Notes under the pieces: generated by a model
Databases searched by the model: none
Told to the model about the DNA's origin: nothing
Seen by the model: only the letters and a program-made list of their open reading frames with translations
Origin: Stomoxys calcitrans
Lineage: Eukaryota > Arthropoda > Insecta > Diptera > Muscidae
Assembly: GCF_963082655.1 (NCBI RefSeq)
Contig: NC_081555.1
Span: 150,090,005 to 150,154,004, forward strand
Length of the DNA stretch: 64,000 nucleotides
Direction of reading: 5' to 3'
In this document: positions 10,201 through 19,484 of the stretch, piece by piece
Layout: every line of letters begins with the position of its first letter
Position numbering within the stretch: the stretch's first letter is position 1
Position numbers and translations under genes: made by a program

Positions 10201-11209
10201 GCATTTGCCCTTTGTTAGCAACTTTTATTTTGACGTCACCAATACCAGATATTTCGCTCATCTCACCGTTTGCCAAACATAAGCTTTTCCTTATGCTTTT
10301 CATTTTAACAAACCCTTCTTTGTATGCGCTCATATGAGAGGTGCAGCCGCTATCCAAACACCATTCGCTAGAGATGTCAAAACAATTTAATGTCACATCA
10401 ACACAATTAAACAGCGACTTCTCTTTTCTGCCCTCGCTCTCCTCAGCATGGTTTGCGTTTGATCTGCAGTTTCTGGCATAATGCCCAAATCTTCCACATT
10501 TGAAACAACCCTGTTTTTGCCTTTGCTTTTGTGCCTTTGCATTTTCGACTTTATCCTCTCTCGCCACTCTTTCAAATTTTCCGTTGACGTTGTTTTTCTT
10601 TGGCCTTACATACATTGCATTTTGCTCATCTCGTTCTGTTTTTGCTTTACGTGATTGGTCCTCTTCGAGTATTTTCACTCTCAACACATCGGGCGTTGGC
10701 AGTGCATCCCTTGTCTCCAATGCACATCGAAATGTCTCGAACGAGTCTGGCAAGCTGTACAGAAGCAAAATGGCCAGTAAATCATCTCCGATGGTTACAT
10801 TGATTTCTTTGAGTTTGGTCACTGCGTCGAAGAATTCGTTCATATGATCGCGAGCACTCTCACCCTCCTTCATACGTGCCAAAGCAACACGCTTTAGTAA
10901 CGTTGCCTTCCTGGCAGGCCCCTTCGACTGGAATGTGGACTCCAATTTCAGCCATATATCCCTAGATGTTTTACACTCGGATATGAGCCCCAATTCCGAT
11001 GGTGCCATTGATAACAAAATATCCGCGCTAGCTTTCTGGTCGGCGATCTTCCATTTCTCGATTTCGGCAGCTTCAGCTAACGGGCATTGTGATGCGCCAC
11101 TGACATATGCCCACAAGTCATTTTTTATAAGAATTGCACGAATTTGCAATTTCCATGTATCGTAATTCTGGGAATTTAAAGGCTCAATCCGTATTACGTT
11201 GCCCGACAT
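7232..11209 (-). CDS. Copia-type Gag-Pol polyprotein (1325 aa, intact)
   Basis: Supplies all proteins for retrotransposition: a capsid-like Gag, protease, integrase, reverse transcriptase and RNase H, acting in cytoplasmic particles and then the nucleus. In order: Gag with N-terminal NSQNYDTWKLQIRAIL (residues 12-27) and a CCHC zinc knuckle at C235, C238, H243, C248; aspartic protease DSG at 286-288; integrase zinc site H415, H420, C449, C452 and catalytic D480, D543, E579 (35 residues between the last two); reverse transcriptase with DFVTAYLNGD at 891-900 and YVDD at 1008-1011; RNase H with D1176, E1217 and D1252. No stop or frameshift interrupts it, so Gag and Pol are one frame as in Drosophila copia. 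The start is the first ATG after the primer-binding site, followed by MSGNVIRIEPL. The length is typical of the family. Shorter frames on the plus strand here are shadows. Confidence 0.97.
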   Translation of the reverse strand: MSGNVIRIEPLNSQNYDTWKLQIRAILIKNDLWAYVSGASQCPLAEAAEIEKWKIADQKASADILLSMAPSELGLISECKTSRDIWLKLESTFQSKGPARKATLLKRVALARMKEGESARDHMNEFFDAVTKLKEINVTIGDDLLAILLLYSLPDSFETFRCALETRDALPTPDVLRVKILEEDQSRKAKTERDEQNAMYVRPKKNNVNGKFERVAREDKVENAKAQKQRQKQGCFKCGRFGHYARNCRSNANHAEESEGRKEKSLFNCVDVTLNCFDISSEWCLDSGCTSHMSAYKEGFVKMKSIRKSLCLANGEMSEISGIGDVKIKVANKGQMQPFIIRDVMYVKDLRTNLLSISKLTNKGYQVHFHRDEAFIMDGKNEVCRATRKGNLYFINSIDSVNSAEEKIGEIDLWHQKLGHLNEHDLKLLADTKGAHGIEIKKGQRLSTCAVCLSEKQTRNSFSSRGDNRTSELLEVVHSDVCGPMRVNSHSNARYFVTFIDDYSRYCEVHFLKQKSDVLGAFKKFKSSSELLTGEKIKFLQSDNGTEYLNKEFNDYLEKAGIRRRLTAPHTPQQNGVSERKNRTLLEMARCMMKQAGVPPVFWAEAVNTANYLRNRCPTRSLNGKLPIKIWTGKTPSIKHLRTFGTRAYVLIKDKTNGKLDSRSDECILVGYSEEAKAYRLWSPKKRHVIISRDVKFTEDFYGEAFEPIIREDLEPQYEYEMPIGEQEYPEQRERQSQTSSQNANDTFQTQNTNADAIEDSEEDMDDFEGFEDCEFINAVFNDEPTTCGEAMNSPDGLKWRLAIEDEFLAQILNGTWEITEQPDDKKVIANRFVFRTKMDDKKKARLVAKGCSQRPGEDFSDTYSPVVRSSTIRLMSAVAVENDLEIHQMDFVTAYLNGDLKERVFMHVPDYLEEVLHKLSRGETVGTSKEKNQKAVEIAEAWLRNLKKYKNPVCRLVKAIYGLRQSGLLWYQKLSHRLQQLGLIPSKQDPCLFINRKGEKITLVTVYVDDLLIATDDKEQLCHIKKSLAESFEMKDLGRVSRCLGIEFDQDLENGQMSLKQKEYTESVLARFNMQNCKPVVTPLEQQCKLDKPLEPDATIMRKHPYQSLIGALMYLAVSTRPDIAYAVNFLSQFNSNYNTEHWKAAKRVLRYLKGTIDHGLKYTKSNIQLYAVVDADWGSNLSDRRSYSGFAFIMSSGAISWEARKQRTVALSSTEAELLAITEASKEALYLRRIFEEIRLPKNCITIFNDSQSAQKLIQSVGYHSRTKHIDVRHQFLQQYRNSGYIKLEYKRTEDMTADVLTKGLGSSKHQQHIRELGVAEIL

Positions 11210-11280
11210 ATTTATTTTTCATAACCGTACTCTTCGCAAATAAAAATCGATTTAATTCTTTACGCGTCTTCTTGAAAACG

Positions 11281-11298
11281 GAGCCTGGGCCCATAACC
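11281..11298 (-). promoter_or_regulatory. Primer-binding site (half initiator Met tRNA)
   Basis: The minus strand reads GGTTATGGGCCCAGGCTC immediately inside the 5' LTR. The first 14 bases match, from memory, the Drosophila copia primer site, which pairs with the internal (anticodon-side) part of initiator Met tRNA rather than its 3' end. Confidence 0.85.
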
Positions 11299-11469
11299 TG
11301 TTGTTAATTCATTTGTAGTTTATTCCAGACTGACTGGTAAATTTGAATATGAGTACAATGTAATAGCGAATACAATAAAGAATGATAAAAACTAATATAC
11401 ACAAAAGGGAATAGAGAACACAGTGTTGCAATACAAATAATGGTTGTGACTACTTCGTACTTTCCAACA
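11299..11469 (-). repeat. 5' LTR of the copia element
   Basis: 171 bp, identical to the 3' LTR. It is followed on the plus strand by GTTAA (11470-11474), the second copy of the target duplication. Confidence 0.95.
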
Positions 11470-11474
11470 GTTAA

Positions 11475-12189
11475 GAACCAGAACACATAAACAACGAAAA
11501 ATGGCGCGAATTAGTAAAATACTCAAAATCAGAGTTGCACTAATCATTGATTTTGATAGATAGTGTACTCAATATTTTGTTGTTGGGCAACTGCCACTAC
11601 CTGTAAATGAATATATCTTGGGCTTGACGGTATTAAGATGACAGATTTTTGTTTGCATTCTCTATGTTGTTTTCTTCTTTCTAGCATATTCTCTGCTCAT
11701 GTATGCACACGTATACACACACGCACTCAAATTTCTTTGTGTGTATTGGCACATTGTCGATCAGCTTGATGACAAGATGGCGGATTACACCATATGATTT
11801 GTGGTTGATGTACAAATGAGACCACCTTTAATTGTTTCGACATGCGATGATTAGTATATTGTGAATATGGCCTTTAGATATTTATAAATGAGATGCTTTG
11901 CATTATGTTTGTAGTTACGTAATTATGTCAAAAATTTACTAATAATTAATGTTTTCCATTATTTATTTCTTCTTCCATTTTGAACAAAACATTTCATTGG
12001 CATGCCACTTGTTGTTCGTCGTGCGCCCCATTTAAGTTTTTGCGTTACAATTATAACGAAGCGTACCAGAAATTGTACGTTCAAGCCATTAGAACAAAAC
12101 AGCTGATACGTTACGTCACTACCTTACGTTGCGTTGCTGCCCAGTGATTTGGGGCCGTCGGCCCTCGGTTTTGGTGTTGTTTGGTTATT
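11475..12189. other. No gene recognised; possible promoter side of the next exon
   Basis: AT-rich DNA with no frame of interest. GAGACCACCTTTAA near 11820 resembles the inner end of the inverted repeats at 6543-6922. A GC-richer patch (GGGGCCGTCGGCCCTCGG, about 12150-12168) lies just before the candidate 5' exon. Confidence 0.4.
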
Positions 12190-13207
12190 TATTCTCTTAT
12201 TCGTTCATTCGTTCAACGCACATTTTAACTTACGCGGATACAATTATACCCACATAGATTACCACGATTGTTTTTATGAAAAAAGAACTACGAAAACTTA
12301 ACATATTTAGTGTGATCTAACCCGAGAATAGTGTAATTAATGAAAATATTCAATAATATTTAGCAAAAATACTACAACGAAGATGGTGTCCAGCTCTTTA
12401 CGTACCAACACATACACACAAACATATAATCATACACTCGCTCATCTATAGATGTATATCCATCATCCATCTATATATATTTATATATAACACACGAACG
12501 ACCAATAATATAAATTTTCTTCCTCACGGTGTTGTAGAATATCGCTTAAAAGAAGCAAAAAAAAAAAACTACAAATACTGAAAAATCTTAATCCAACATT
12601 TTGGTACCAAGTCGATGAACGAATCGAGAATTTGGTGTAAAGAACCCCAATGGAATCCCAAAGTTGTTCCATCCGGAAGTGCTATTAGTTAAAGTGAGTA
12701 GTGTTGATCCAGTCTAACGAAAGAAAGTGCGACAATTCGGAAGAAGAAGCAGAATAAGAGGAAGAAAAATACTGCCTTGAAAAATAAAATACGAAAGAAA
12801 GAAAAAAGAATAAAATAAAAATAAATATCCAAAAGAAAGTGTAATATAACAAAAATTAAGCTAAATATTCAACGATTTAAACTGAAAAAATTTTGTTTTT
12901 ATGGTGCTGCCCACAGTGTGATTGTGCTATAAAATTAGTCAAATTCTTATGCGGAGATTCTGTGCCCAGTGTTTTGGTGGGCAGTGAGTGCTTTCTTTTC
13001 TGTGGTTTCTTATCGGCTTTTGTGTAACGCTACATCGGCGACAGAGTGCTTGCTGAGCTCCCAAAGGAATACCCAGTCTGCCAGGCAAGACAAGGCATTC
13101 GTATAGATTGTTGTTGTTGTTATTATTGGATTGGATACCTTTTGCCCGTCGTCGTAGTCATCGAATACGAGTACGAGTACGTTTGCTGTGTACTTTTTTC
13201 ATGTTAG
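12190..13207 (+). other. Candidate 5' untranslated exon ending in a strong splice donor
   Basis: The stretch lacks known repeats, is rich in purine runs (GAAAGAAAGAAAAAAG) and short direct repeats, and resembles long 5' leaders of fly neural genes. It ends at ATGTTAG|GTAAGTGC, a near-perfect donor with AG at 13206-13207. The first base of the exon is not defined. No conserved frame is present, so it would be non-coding. It may join the coding exon at 52748, but no sequence evidence beyond strand and splice signals links them. Confidence 0.35.
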
Positions 13208-14029
13208 GTAAGTGCTGAGTGTGAGTGTGTGTGTATTTTTTTGGTTTTTTGATTTTCCGAATCTCCAAAATGTGTCTCAGTTTTTCAGTGTTTTTTTTTT
13301 TGGTACATTATTTTTTGGTTATTTTGTAGTGTTTTGCTTGCTCTGGATTGAGCGAAAGTTGTCTTCCCGCTTTTGTTTGTGGTGCCGTGGAGTGTAATTC
13401 CTGTTGCATGTTGTGTTGCTGTTGCCACAGTTGCCTCTGTTCCTGCTCTATTGTCTGCTGCTGTTGTTGTTGTATTTGGTTTTTTTTCTTTCTTCATAAC
13501 CAGAGGCGACGTCAAAGGGAACAGACTTTCAACCAAATGTTGTAGCAACTTCTTAAAGGTAGTCAGTCACTTAATCCGGCGTTGAACTCCATTGACCAAA
13601 AAAAGGATCGCAATGTGAAAAGCTTTCAATAACAACAAATAAAAAATCGTCAAGGAAAGGTGACAGATGATATGTTTTGATGGATGGATGCAGCATGTCA
13701 TTTTGTCATTGTAATTCCATCTCAAGTTAAGAAGCTTGGTTGGCTTAATTTTTGCCGGTTAAGAATTGTATGGAGGCATGAAGTTGGTAACTTGATACAC
13801 ACACATGTAAAATAAACATGAATGAAAGGTCAAAATGTGCCGGGCATTGCTACCTCATGTTGTACATCAACAGGACAAGGGAATTCATAGTCCAAAAAAT
13901 ATTTCATGGTAATGATGGCAATGTTCCTTATAATCAAAAGCAAATTTTTGAGGGCCAGAGACCATTCTGGAAACAGGCTCATAGACTATTGTGTGTTATG
14001 CTGCTCCCATTTTATCCCATTTGTATCAC
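13208..14029. other. No gene recognised (probable intron start)
   Basis: T-rich and TTG/CTG-rich sequence after the candidate donor. Open frames here, including cysteine- and threonine-rich ones at 13285-13585, come from simple triplet repeats on overlapping strands and are not convincing. Confidence 0.4.
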
Positions 14030-14290
14030 TTGACCTCTTGCCTTAGGGAGATCGTGTAAATCCACCCTAATATCTTTGGACGGTGTATGCTTATCACCAA
14101 TATGTTGATTGGGATGGTCTCTGCGATAGCAGCACAGTAGATACTGCTTAGACAGCATGTAGTTGTGCCTTCACACGTGTATCATCTTTGTCTCCGGATG
14201 GTGGTGGTCCACATGAGATCCTGGAAGAGAGCCCATCGCTATTCGAAGAGCGGCATTCTGACTGATCTGAATATTATTCCGCTGCGCGTC
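14030..14290 (-). pseudogene. Jockey-type LINE fragment (C-terminal part of reverse transcriptase ORF)
   Basis: On the minus strand, broken frames give RIAMGSLPGSHVDHHHPETK, RRHNYMLSKQYLLCCYRRDH and a degraded KDIRVDLHDL. The second block is nearly the same as HNYMLSKQYLLGCYRR in the LINE at 16023-17387. This is the region after the reverse transcriptase core. Stops and frameshifts make it non-functional. Confidence 0.65.
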
Positions 14291-14389
14291 ACATGGTGAG
14301 ACTACACTAGGGCACAGGATAGCTGTGAGCACCACACAGGCTGGAACTTTGAAGCCCGATCTGTGTGGTTGTCATTGCTGTAACGAGAA

Positions 14390-14694
14390 GCTTAGCTGCG
14401 AGCTACCGGGCGCGTCCACAGTTTGCGGATAGTGGAATGCTCCATACGGAGTAGCGGCAACGGCAGTCGCGGACACTCAGCGGTATCGAGCGGAGAATCT
14501 CAGTTAGAGGCCGGGCGGCACCAGCTCTTGCACAAATACTAAGTGCTTATGATGCTCGATATGACAAGGCGGGTAAGTGGCGCCTTTAAGTAACCAAGGG
14601 CCAACCTGTGCCCGTGGTGATCGGCCCTTTGGACCGAAACGAGTTTGCTTATCAATAGGAGCATGATGAGGATCGCAACAACAACAACTACACC
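14390..14694 (+). mobile_element. Short retroposon / LINE 3' end with CAACAACAACAAC tail
   Basis: Contains GTCCACAGTTTGCGGATAGT, TCAGCGGTATCGAGCGGAGA, GAGGCCGGGCGGCACCAGCT and CTAAGTGCTTATGATGCTCG, and ends GCAACAACAACAACTAC. A diverged relative occurs twice at 2770-3262. No frame is present. A poly(CAA) tail suggests target-primed reverse transcription. Confidence 0.6.
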
Positions 14695-14717
14695 AGCGCT
14701 GCATAGATTACTACTGA

Positions 14718-14931
14718 GTCAACTATTTTGCATCCAGTGAACAAGATTTCTTTGTCAGCACCCCAAGTGCTCCAGGCAAGCAACTTGAGGAAATTGTTGT
14801 TTCTTCTGACCTTGTCACAAATTGCAGTAGCAGTGGCACTCCAAGTGCTGCTGGCAAGCAACTTGAGGACCTTGTTGCTTCTTCTGACCTTGACATAAAT
14901 TGCAGTAGCATGTGCATGTGGAAGTCAACGT
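14718..14931 (+). other. Open frame with a 26-codon tandem duplication
   Basis: A frame without ATG runs from after the TGA at about 14715 to the TAG ending at 14933. It repeats TPSAPGKQLEEIVVSSDLVT as TPSAAGKQLEDLVASSDLDI. The unit is 78 bp (14759 and 14837), an exact multiple of three, and the differences keep the frame open. It sits between a retroposon tail and a SINE head. It might be a relic exon or part of an unrecognised transposon gene. The reverse strand is also open, so the coding call is weak. Confidence 0.3.
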
Positions 14932-15174
14932 AGCGCAGAGGTTAGCATGTCTACCTACGACGCTGAACGCCTGGGTTCGTTTCTTGGCGAGAACATCAGA
15001 AAATATTTTCAGCTGTGGTTAAGTCCTGGAGACATTTGTACTATGCAATGTAAAAACTTCTACCCAAAGAGGTGTTGCACTGCGGCACGCTGTTCGAACT
15101 CGGTATCAAAAGGATACCCCATATCATTGAGCTTAAACATGAAACCGACCGCACTCATTGATAAGTGAGAAGTC
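14920..15174 (+). mobile_element. tRNA-derived SINE
   Basis: The head has a box-A-like GTAGCGCAGAGGTTAGCA and a box-B-like GGGTTCG, followed by the shared SINE body (CATCAGAAAA, ACATTTGTACTATGCAATGT, CATTGAGCTTAAAC, GCACTCATTGAT). The 3' 40 bases seen in fuller copies are missing. Confidence 0.8.
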
Positions 15175-16022
15175 TGGTGGTCGAAATTTTCAAGGCATCG
15201 ACTATTGCTCCTCGTGCGTTTCCCCTGACATTGAGGGAACAGTAGGGTGGATTAATTTTTTGGGGTTGTCAAAATCGTAACCGACGACAAATTCTAAGAA
15301 GTTTTGGACAGACTCAATGGGTACAAAATCAAAATCGAAGTTCCGGTTTTTAATGACAAAATGGGAAGTTCTATGAGACCAAAAACCGAACTTTTTTCAA
15401 AACAGGATTTTGATTTTAGACCCATGGTTTCTCAAGCAAAACTACTCAGAATTTGTTGTAGATGGCACTCCACAGCTTGGTGTGTTTTGAGACGGCAGTC
15501 CTTGCTGATGAAGGATTCCATTGGGTCAATCCGGTACATTCATCCGAAATCCTAGTGAACAGTGTGGCTGAAAATTTTTTGACAGATATCTTAAAATTTT
15601 TGATATCAAAATAAACGGCAAGGTCGGCAAGATCAACCTCACGCGGATGTCAACAATGAGGGGACCCAAAGCCAGATTCGTACAATCGCCCGCATATGAT
15701 ACGATCTCTATGCTGTCTCGAAGGTGTATAATGGAGAAGAGTTAGATGTTAGGCAGTGCCGGGCTTCTTCACTCTTCTGGGCTTCCACATTTTATATCTG
15801 AAATTCACAAACGACTGGCTATCAGACAGATAAATCATAATCATTGAATTATCTAGGCTCTGCCGGAGGGATGTGTTGAGTTACCTTCAAAACGCGTGTC
15901 ATGACTGATATAAAGGAAGACGCCATTGGATTGGAACTCAAAGTTCCAGCCTGTGTGATGCTCATAGTTGCGGTGCAAAGCAAATGGAAAATCTACATTA
16001 AGACTCGGGAAGAGTGGTCCCT
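15175..16022. other. Repeat debris without a gene
   Basis: About 15461-15556 (TGGCACTCCACAGCTTGGTG ... CATTGGGTCAATCCGGTACA) matches, in opposite orientation, the LINE-end piece at 17955-18115. The rest, including CAAAGTTCCAGCCTGTGTGA near 15940 (also at about 14340 in similar form), looks like further retrotransposon scraps. No intact frame. Confidence 0.45.
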
Positions 16023-17387
16023 CTAGGTTGTTGTTGTTGTGGTAGCAGTTTGTTGTGTTCTTTCTTTTATCTGATTGATTCTGTTGAGTGTCAAGATCCA
16101 GGAACTCTGCAGCTAAGATGGGGTGAGTCCACAGGGATCTGTGTCTAAGTCGAGTGGGTCTGGGCAGTTAAACGGTTGACGTGCATCCGGTGGTCCCTGG
16201 TTACAATCGGGACATACATTTTGCACGTCGGCATCAATCCTAACTCTGTAGGAATTGAGCCAGAACTACTCTGGTTTGCCGGGGGAGATCAATTTCTTCA
16301 GGTGCAATGGGAGGCGGTCGTTCTCCAAGGACTACATTCGATCGGAAGCTATTTGCCGCATCTGGTACCGTGTCAATGTTGTCTAGACCTGCTTGATATG
16401 CCGCTTGATCTATAGGTTCTCTCTTGTAGTGCTGAACCTCACGTAGATCTACCTTAAGGCTTCTGGGCGGTGGATATCTATTCACAAGATGATAATTTCA
16501 ATAGTTTCTGCGATAACAGCCTAAAAGGTATTGCTTAGACAGCATGTAGTTATGTCTTCGCACTGATAGGATCTTTGGCGATGTCCTCAAATAATTTGGC
16601 ATGGCTGACCGTTTCGAATGCCTTCGATAGGTCCAGTGCCACGAGGACCGTCCTATCACATGGCCTGGGCTGATTGAAGCCACGGCAAATGTGTGCGGTG
16701 ATGGCATGCAAAGCAGTTGTTGTGCTATGCAGTCTTCGAAATCCATGTTGATGCTCGGAAATTCTCCTACGAGGTTGGGGAAATTCTCCTACGTCTTTGC
16801 TACTGGTGAGAGAAGGGAGATCGGTCTGTACGACGGAAAATGTGTGCGGTGATGGCATGCAAAGCAGTTGTTGTTGTGCTATGCAGTCTTCGAAACCCAT
16901 GTTGATGTTCGGCGAATGAAAATTCTCCCACGAGGCTCAGGAGGAGTAATGCCTCAAGCGTCTTTGCTATTGGTGAGAGAAGGGAGATCGGTCTATACGA
17001 CTCCCCCAAACTCGGGTCCTTTCCAGGCTTCAGTAGCGGGATCACTCTGCCCATTTTCCAGACATCGGGAACTATAAGAGTGTTCGAAGACAGGTTGACG
17101 ACAGTAGTAAGGCACTCAACTCCAGGTAAATTCAGATTCATCAACATCTATGTATGTAGAGATTCCGTCGGGGCCCAACGCATTGGATGATTTGGCGCCA
17201 TGGAAAACATTCGTAACTTCGACTCTCGATAAATAATTGTGATGGCTGTCCATCGACTTGGAGACCACGGATATGTCGAATGGCTCTTCTCCTGTCCTGT
17301 TATTCTCGGGATGGACAATAAATAGGCTGTTGAGAACTTGGCGCATCTCTTCGGAATAGTCACGGTTACTTCGCCAAAAGTGTCTCG
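16023..17387 (-). pseudogene. Jockey-type non-LTR retrotransposon, broken reverse transcriptase ORF
   Basis: Read on the minus strand from 17387: pre-RT SEEMRQVLNSLFIVHPENNR and SSNALGPDGIS; RT blocks with LLKPGKDPSLGESYRPISLL and EHQHGFRRLHSTTTALHAIT; VLVALDLSKAFETVSHAKLF with the first catalytic Asp of the family; then a deletion straight to RRHNYMLSKQYLLGCYRR, so the YADD region is gone. The C-terminal part follows (NRYPPPRSLKVDLREVQHYK and a Cys-rich CPDCNQGP...FNC). About 155 bp of the RT is duplicated in tandem (16690-16840 and 16841-17003). The 3' end is a CAACAACAACAAC-type tail at 16023-16035. The element is 5'-truncated and non-functional. Intact relatives copy themselves by target-primed reverse transcription. 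Confidence 0.85.
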
Positions 17388-17400
17388 TCGTTAAAGTAAA

Positions 17401-17688
17401 AATGCAAATTTTGCCCATGAACATTCCACTAAGGAACGGGGGCAAACTTTTCATATATCAATGAGTGCAGTCCGCTTCAAGTTTAAGCTCAATGATAAGG
17501 GGGCTCCTCTTTATAGCCGATTTCGAACGGCATGCCGCAGTGCGACATCTCTTTGGAGAGAAGTTTTGCATGGCATAGTACCTCATTAATGTTGCCGCTG
17601 AACAATGTTTTCTCATGGTCTCGCCAGGATTCGGAACCAGGCGTTCAGCGTCATAGGCGGACATGCTAACCTCTGCGCTACGGTGGCC
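17401..17688 (-). mobile_element. tRNA-derived SINE, full length, with 13-bp target duplication
   Basis: A 288-bp SINE in reverse orientation. TCGTTAAAGTAAA flanks it at both 17388-17400 and 17689-17701. The tRNA-like head lies at about 17617-17688 and the 3' end (reverse of GTTCATGGGCAAAATTTGCA) at 17401. The perfect 13-bp duplication shows LINE-assisted insertion and fixes both ends of the family. Confidence 0.92.
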
Positions 17689-17954
17689 TCGTTAAAGTAA
17701 ACAATAAATAATTGCCCGTCGTTCAAGTGACGATATTCTATAAGTTAGCGAAAACAGCTGATTTTAGTGATGTCGATTATTGTTGAAAGTGGTTACTGAA
17801 TACCACATTCGTTAACTTTTCTGTTATTGCTTTTTAACTTGACGATTTTCGTTAAAACAGTTTTCAGAATTCCAAAAAAATCCTCTTTAGTTAAATTACA
17901 ATTCCATTTTGCTGACATCTCATATAATTAGTGAGTGATAATAAACAAATTAGA

Positions 17955-18115
17955 AGGCAAATTGAGAACCTAAGGTATTCGACCAGATTGTATAAAGCGA
18001 GCAGTTGCTGTTCATCCCATGACAGTCGGTTGTACGTACCGGATTGACCCGATGGAGTTCTTCGTCGGCAAGGGCTGCTCCCTCAGTGTACAACACACTG
18101 CTACAACACAATGAT
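17955..18115 (-). mobile_element. LINE 3'-end fragment
   Basis: The reverse complement runs GTTGTAGCAGTGTGTTGTAC, AGCCCTTGCCGACGAAGAAC, CATCGGGTCAATCCGGTACG and TGCTCGCTTTATACAATCTG. A diverged copy lies at 15461-15556 on the plus strand. No coding capacity. Confidence 0.5.
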
Positions 18116-19484
18116 GTATCAAAATAACAAACCAGCACTATGTAAATTAATAAGTTTCCAGTTCACTAAACTGGCGGTTGATATAACATACTCTCTTAAT
18201 TCGTTCTATTCAGAGTTCTTTTATTAATAAATAACGGTGAATCGATGGCTAAAATATTGAGATTAAAGCATCAAAAGGCCTGACGATGTAATGAATATAA
18301 CGGACAAACTGTGCTCTGAAAATGTAGATTTGCCTCTCTCTAGACCTTTTACAAAGGTCTCTCAATATTATAAATATTCTATTGCTCAAATACTGACGTG
18401 TTGCAAAGTGAGTTCTTTCTCTTTTGCTCTCTCTTTCTCTCTCCCTTTGTTCAAGCAATGTTTACCTAAATTGCAATATCGTAAACAACAACAACTTCGG
18501 GGCAAATGGTAATTGAGATACACATACATACATATGATTGTATGTATGTATGTTATCTCAAGCGATATGCCTCAAGATAACAATACAGGCCGTAAAATCA
18601 TTGAAATTTTCACCTATTGAATAGAGGTCCCTCATATAGTGAGAGACTGAAGGTTGCTATTAAACATTACAATACCCAGAGTATAAAAACAGGTGTTTTA
18701 CTTTTAGACACTTTTTCTAAGGGCAATGGTCTGATTTAATTTGAGCGCCACTACACTAAAGAATTCTGCTTATTCAATGAGAGCAACTAGAAGTCAGAAT
18801 TTCTTTTTTCGTTGCTGCCGTATCATGTTGATCTCTAGTACTTCATTCCTTATGATCAATCTCAAACAAAATATACGCCAGCATGCTTGCATTTCTTATT
18901 GCTAGTCTAAGATCAAGATGGAATTTAAATAACACATTTTTTTTAAATATTTTCCCTTCACATTGCGAAGTTTTACCCCCTCCCCCCTAGATTTTGTATA
19001 AAAGGTTTCACATACACTCGTTTTCGTATTTGAAATACAAAAAACATTTTTCTAATACAGCATTAGTCGCTGTTTTACATGCAACGCTAATGGCTGGCGC
19101 TATATCACATTTCAGTTCGTTCGTTCATTCATTCATTCATTCTTTCTTTATTCAGGCGATAAATTCTTACAGATGACTTGTTATCGAATGTGTCTCCATA
19201 GTCCAGTCAAAGTTGTCGTAGTCGTAGTCGTAGTATTCCACACTTACAAGTGATTGCATGTCAACAACAAGCGTGCATACCAATAGCTGGCGATGATGTA
19301 GGATTTGGAAATAGATTGAAATTTATTTATGTATATTTTTATTTTGTAATACACTGACCATGTCCCAATGACATTTTGATAAACAAGTGCAGTTGAGAAG
19401 AAAAATCATCTAAAGGGCTTAATGGCAGTAAAATAAATTATAAAAAAAATCGAAAAAATTATAATAAAGTGAAAAAAGTTGGAG
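18116..19484. other. No gene recognised
   Basis: AT-rich, with short simple repeats (TCTCTTTCTCTCTCCC near 18420, CATTCATTCATTCATTC near 19125). No frame above 75 codons and no domain seen. Confidence 0.45.

Larger units (their letters stand above)
7037..11469 (-). mobile_element. Complete Ty1-copia LTR retrotransposon, 4433 bp
   Basis: Two identical 171-bp LTRs (7037-7207 and 11299-11469) that begin TGTTG and end CAACA enclose a primer-binding site, one uninterrupted Gag-Pol frame and a polypurine tract. A 5-bp target duplication, GTTAA, flanks the element at 7032-7036 and 11470-11474. The order gag, protease, integrase, reverse transcriptase, RNase H is diagnostic of Ty1-copia (Pseudoviridae-type) elements. 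Identical LTRs and an open frame indicate a very recent insertion that may still be active. It lies about 0.7 kb upstream of the candidate 5' exon at 12190-13207 and in the opposite orientation. Confidence 0.96.

Noticed and set aside
13285..13585. Cys-rich and Thr/Ala-rich frames on both strands
   Set aside because: Driven by TGT/TTG/CTG triplet runs and overlapping each other; no start context or domain.
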